From: Candidatus Saccharibacteria bacterium UBA5150
Lineage (GTDB): Bacteria > Patescibacteriota > Saccharimonadia > Saccharimonadales > UBA4665
Direction: 5' to 3'
DNA length: 32,833 nt
Assembly (NCBI GenBank): GCA_002413795.1
Contig: DHXS01000019.1
Coordinates: 1 to 32,833, forward strand
Part shown: piece by piece, positions 29,935-32,833 of the stretch
Numbering within the stretch: the first letter of the stretch is position 1
Layout of the letters: each line of letters starts with the position of its first letter
The notes under the pieces: generated by a model
The model's database searches: none
Seen by the model: only the letters and a program-made list of their open reading frames with translations
Told to the model about the DNA's origin: nothing
Translations under genes and position numbers: made by a program

Positions 29935-31014
29935 ATGCCCAAGCAACCGGCCACGCTTTTTGACCCGGCCAAGACCTTTGACGACAACTTCGACCACGGG
30001 CCGTACGCCGACAGCACGGTGTATAAAAACCAGGGTGAGCCTAGCTATTCTTTCCTGGGCCATAAGCTGTACGCGCCGTTTGGCATCGCCGCCGGGTCGC
30101 TGCCGTCCAGCAAACACGTGGCGGCCGCTTTTAAGAAGGGTTTTGACGTGGTCTGTTATAAAACCCAGCGCAGTGTGCAGTTCAAGGTAAACGATTGGCC
30201 GAATGTCACTTATCTTGACGTGGAAGGCGATTTAACCCTAGAAAAGGCCGCCGAACCGGTCGTCGGGCGGCTGGAATCCGACCAGCCGGTCGAAAAGCTG
30301 ACCATTACCAATTCCTTCGGCAATCCGTCGCGCGGCCCCGATTTTTGGGTGGAAGACATGAAACGAGCCGTGGCCGCCCAGGGCAAAGGGCAGCTGCTGA
30401 TTGCCAGTGTGGTCGGCACCATTCAGGAAGGTTTCAGCTCGGAGGATTATTACGACGACTTCGCTAAAGCCGCCGCCTTGGCGGTCAGCGCCGGCGTGCC
30501 GGCCATCGAGGTTAATTTATCCTGCCCGAACGTCGCCAACGAGGGCATCCTGTGCTACAGCCCCGAAGCGGTAGTCGATATTTGCCGGCGGGTTAAGGCC
30601 GCCATCGGCGACGTGCCCCTAATCGCTAAAGTTGGCTACTTTACACCCGAACAGCAGCCCTCGCTGGAAAAAATTGTTGATCAAACCAAGGATTATCTGT
30701 CAGCTTTCTCGGCCATCAACACCATCGTGGCCACGGTGGTGGACGAGCAGGGCAAACAGCTGCTGCCCGGGGCTGGCCGCCTAAAGAGCGGCGCGTGCGG
30801 CGCCGGCATCAAGTGGGCCGGCCTGGACATGGTGAAGCGCCTGGACGCACTGCGCAAGGCAAAATCTCTGAAGTACGAAATCATCGGCGTTGGCGGCGTC
30901 ATGACCCCGGCCGATTTTCACGACTACCGCGATGCCGGCGCCGACGCTGTGCAATCGGTAACCGCCGCCATGTGGAACGCCGACCTAGCCGCCGAAGTTA
31001 AAGCCTCCCTCTAG
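29935..31014 (+). CDS. Dihydroorotate dehydrogenase-like protein, first paralogue
   Basis: This 359-residue flavin TIM-barrel protein resembles class 1 PyrD. It has YKTQRSV (Lys76), ITNSFGNPSRG (Asn126), EVNLSCPNV (Asn194, catalytic-type Cys197), LIAKVGYF, FSAINTIVA and GVGGVMTPADF, followed by AGADAVQSVTAAMW. Cys rather than Ser as the base marks class 1, which uses fumarate or NAD+ as electron acceptor. There is no N-terminal membrane segment, so it is soluble. GAGGAG lies six bases before the ATG. It stands next to pyrF and upstream of a second paralogue. Confidence 0.85.
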   Translation: MPKQPATLFDPAKTFDDNFDHGPYADSTVYKNQGEPSYSFLGHKLYAPFGIAAGSLPSSKHVAAAFKKGFDVVCYKTQRSVQFKVNDWPNVTYLDVEGDLTLEKAAEPVVGRLESDQPVEKLTITNSFGNPSRGPDFWVEDMKRAVAAQGKGQLLIASVVGTIQEGFSSEDYYDDFAKAAALAVSAGVPAIEVNLSCPNVANEGILCYSPEAVVDICRRVKAAIGDVPLIAKVGYFTPEQQPSLEKIVDQTKDYLSAFSAINTIVATVVDEQGKQLLPGAGRLKSGACGAGIKWAGLDMVKRLDALRKAKSLKYEIIGVGGVMTPADFHDYRDAGADAVQSVTAAMWNADLAAEVKASL

Positions 31015-31022
31015 ACCGCCTG

Positions 31023-31040
31023 TGCTAACATGGAATGATC
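31023..31040 (+). promoter_or_regulatory. Possible promoter of the second pyrD paralogue
   Basis: TG-C-TAACAT (31023-31031) is an extended -10 match. It ends nine bases before the ATG at 31041 and three bases before the ATG at 31035. Independent expression of the second gene is therefore possible. Confidence 0.4.
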
Positions 31041-32132
31041 ATGGGAACGTCGCCTTATCATCCGATTTACGACATCACCAAAACGTTCGAAGAAAACCTG
31101 GCGCTGGGCCCCAATCCCAATTACAAAGCCACTGTTAAAGCGCCGCTCAGCAAAAAAACTTACAGCCTGCTGGGCTATAAAGTAAAATCGCCGTTTGGAG
31201 CGGCCGCCTCGCCAACGGGGGCCGACAGCCGCTACATTAAAGCCATGTTCGACAGCGGCTACGATATCGTGACCAGCAAGACCCGCCGCAGTGTTTACTA
31301 CCGCCCCAACTCGTTTCCCAACATCGTCCACATCGTTCCCGGCAAAATCCTCAAGAACCATAATTTTAAGGAATTGCCCGACCGCACCACGGCCAGCTCC
31401 AGCGACTACGCCACCCTAACCATCGCCAACTCTTACGGTAACAACTCGCTGGATCCGCGCTACTGGGTGCCCGACGCCCAAAAGGCCAACGCCGAAGTCG
31501 GTAAGGGACAACTGCTGATCACCAGCATTGTCGGCACCATCCAGCCCGGCTTTACGACTGAGGATTATTACCAGGATTTTGCCACCACGGCTTTACTGGC
31601 AAAACAGAGTGGCGCCAAGGTTATCGAAATCAACTTTTCGTGCCCCAACGTTATGAATGAGGGCGTGCTGTGCTACGACCCGCTGGCCGTCCGAGCAGTC
31701 TGCCAATTGGTCCGCCAAACCGTCGGCAACACGCCTTTAATCGCCAAAATCGGTTACTTTCCGCAACCTGAGCAGCTGTTGCTGGAGGCCGTGGCCACCG
31801 CCGCCGCGCCCTACGTAAACGCCATTAGCGGCATTAACACCTTTGCCGCGCCGGTCTACGACGAAGCCGGCAACCAGGCGCTACCGGGCAAGGGCAGGCT
31901 TAGGGCCGGGCTTTCCGGCCACGCCATTAAAGACCTGGGCCTGGACATGACCAAGCGGCTGGTAACCATCCGCGAACAAAAGGGTTATAAATACGAAGTT
32001 ATCGGTGTTGGCGGCGTCCTGACACCCAAGGACTTTAAGGATTACCGCTCAGCCGGCGCGGACGCCGTTATGTCAGCCACCGGCGCCCTCTGGAACCCCA
32101 ACCTGGCCAACCAAATCAAAAAAACTCTTTAG
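31041..32132 (+). CDS. Dihydroorotate dehydrogenase-like protein, second paralogue
   Basis: This 363-residue protein is a clear paralogue of the gene before it. Both share GKGQLLI.S.VGTIQ.GF, EDYY.DFA, CPNV.NEG.LCY.P and GVGGV.TP.DF. It keeps Lys80 (SKTRRSV), Asn130 (TIANSYGN), Cys201 (INFSCPNV) and INTFAAPV. It differs in the 'AAGS' loop (GAAASPTGADSR) and the segment after KTRRSV, which carries a YYRPNSFPN stretch. One of the two may use another pyrimidine or another acceptor, or they may pair. The ATG at 31035 is an alternative start two codons upstream. The stop overlaps the next gene's stop by four bases. Confidence 0.85.
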   Translation: MGTSPYHPIYDITKTFEENLALGPNPNYKATVKAPLSKKTYSLLGYKVKSPFGAAASPTGADSRYIKAMFDSGYDIVTSKTRRSVYYRPNSFPNIVHIVPGKILKNHNFKELPDRTTASSSDYATLTIANSYGNNSLDPRYWVPDAQKANAEVGKGQLLITSIVGTIQPGFTTEDYYQDFATTALLAKQSGAKVIEINFSCPNVMNEGVLCYDPLAVRAVCQLVRQTVGNTPLIAKIGYFPQPEQLLLEAVATAAAPYVNAISGINTFAAPVYDEAGNQALPGKGRLRAGLSGHAIKDLGLDMTKRLVTIREQKGYKYEVIGVGGVLTPKDFKDYRSAGADAVMSATGALWNPNLANQIKKTL

Positions 32133-32695
32133 GGCCGTCGCCTCTTTATAACTAATACCAGCCCGGTGTTGGCGAATACCAGCACGACAGGAAATAATAA
32201 CGTCAAAAGGTTGTAGGCAGACAAGGCTGTAATTCCTACTATTTGCTTAACAGCGCTCCAGAAGAAGAGCGAAACGGTTTCGTGCTGCGGGGCGTGTAAA
32301 GATTTCCGATAAGTTGGAATGTACCCCATGATCATAATGAGAGTGATTAAAATAACCGAAACTGTCGGGTTTTGCGTGATCCGCCACGCAACTAAGGTTA
32401 AAATTGCCAGCCCTAGCAAAGTAAGATCAAACCGCGACACCTTACTTCGCGGCTTAGATAACGTGAACATGAGGATCACAACGTTCATGAAGGCTGTTGT
32501 CGCTAACACCAGGGAGCCGTAACTGCCACCGCCAATCAGTTGGATCACCGAGCCTGTACCGGCCAGCAAAGACCAAATTAACCAGGTAGTCACACTGGGC
32601 TTGGTGGTGCCGCGGCGAATGTCACGTATATAGGGGAGGGCAGCCCCAATAGTTATAATTACTCCCAGTGTCGTCAGAAGAATTTTAATATCCAT
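32129..32695 (-). CDS. PQ-loop/SWEET-like membrane protein
   Basis: This 188-residue protein has about seven hydrophobic helices (near 5-23, 37-55, 61-80, 90-107, 111-127, 142-160, 163-184). Two PQ-loop-like repeats are visible: ALPYIRDIRRGTTKPS with Trp38 in the first half, and YIPTYRKSLHAPQHET with Trp146 in the second. The PQ is PY and PT here. The 3+1+3 arrangement fits SWEET-type sugar or small-metabolite transporters; the substrate is unknown. It begins three bases after the stop of an upstream gene cut by the window edge. Base use is more AT-rich than in the pyr genes. Confidence 0.7.
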   Translation of the reverse strand: MDIKILLTTLGVIITIGAALPYIRDIRRGTTKPSVTTWLIWSLLAGTGSVIQLIGGGSYGSLVLATTAFMNVVILMFTLSKPRSKVSRFDLTLLGLAILTLVAWRITQNPTVSVILITLIMIMGYIPTYRKSLHAPQHETVSLFFWSAVKQIVGITALSAYNLLTLLFPVVLVFANTGLVLVIKRRRP

Positions 32696-32698
32696 AGA

Positions 32699-32833
32699 CT
32701 ATAGGCCGAGTACTTTGAGGCCGTTGACGGTGGCAATTTCGGCCAGAGCCTCTAAATCATAAAGTCGCTGGGCTTCCAGCAGGAAACGCAGTTCGGTCCA
32801 CATGTCACCGTCAGTGAATGGCTTATAAATGTC
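32699..32833 (-). CDS. C-terminal fragment of an unknown gene (cut by window edge)
   Basis: The last 44 codons of a minus-strand gene are present. They begin DIYKPFTDGDMWTELRFL, and the final ten residues read ATVNGLKVLG followed by L and a TAG stop at 32701-32699. The composition (amphipathic helices, no rare codons) and the three-base gap to the PQ-loop gene make it a convincing coding end. I do not recognise the family. It is probably in one operon with the PQ-loop gene. Confidence 0.6.
   Translation of the reverse strand, partial: DIYKPFTDGDMWTELRFLLEAQRLYDLEALAEIATVNGLKVLGL

Noticed and set aside
1..32833. Recoded genetic code with TGA read as glycine (as in some CPR)
   Set aside because: TGA ends atpF, the AtpZ-like gene, purC, purF and pyrF in tight ATGA/GTGA overlaps with the next gene, so TGA is a true stop.
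1..32833. CRISPR array, rRNA genes, purine riboswitch or pyr attenuator
   Set aside because: No regularly spaced repeats, no rRNA-like sequence, and no leader long enough for a riboswitch or attenuator before the pur or pyr genes.

Overview
This window reads as a compact bacterial chromosome segment in the standard genetic code: TGA is a real stop in several ATGA gene overlaps. The short proteins, very short intergenic spaces, cut-down AtpH, YGGT and PQ-loop membrane proteins and the overall gene style suggest a Patescibacteria (CPR) lineage, possibly Saccharibacteria-like. This is inferred from protein style only; no rRNA is present. Most of the window is GC-rich. The stretch from just after a tRNA-Asn gene to just before purH (about 10,975-14,660) is visibly AT-richer.

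Layout. (1) 1-3935, minus strand: F1Fo ATP synthase operon in the order AtpZ-like, atpB, atpE, atpF, atpH, atpA, atpG (atpG runs off the left edge). (2) 3978-10848: accessory genes in small units on alternating strands. They are a glutaredoxin, a CobA/CobO-type corrinoid adenosyltransferase, a large envelope protein with an OmpA-like region, a P-loop kinase, a secreted staphylococcal-type nuclease, a GT2 glycosyltransferase, a membrane-anchored glycoside hydrolase, an unknown 306-residue protein, and smpB. (3) 10900-14654: tRNA-Asn(GUU), then an AT-rich block with a flavin split-barrel protein, a soluble PAS histidine kinase, two single-domain response regulators, a YGGT protein and a 2-TM K+ channel. 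(4) 14768-28475: nearly the whole de novo IMP pathway (purH; purC-purB; purE; purF-purN-purD; purM-purL) on alternating strands, with no purK and one unknown gene. (5) 28472-32132: pyrimidine genes pyrF-pyrE and two tandem dihydroorotate dehydrogenase paralogues. (6) 32129-32833: a PQ-loop/SWEET-like membrane protein and the C-terminal end of an unknown gene.

Together, PurF to PurH would carry PRPP to IMP, and PyrD/PyrE/PyrF would finish UMP synthesis from dihydroorotate. The ATP synthase couples proton flow to ATP, and the secreted nuclease may salvage nucleotides from outside.

Two architectural rules stand out. First, seven of the eight convergent protein-gene pairs end in reciprocal stop codons overlapping by exactly four bases (YTAR). 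Second, at least ten genes have a -10 box ending only 6-9 bases before the start codon, which predicts leaderless mRNAs. The purC/purE divergent promoter is a 15-bp palindrome made of two back-to-back TATAAT boxes.
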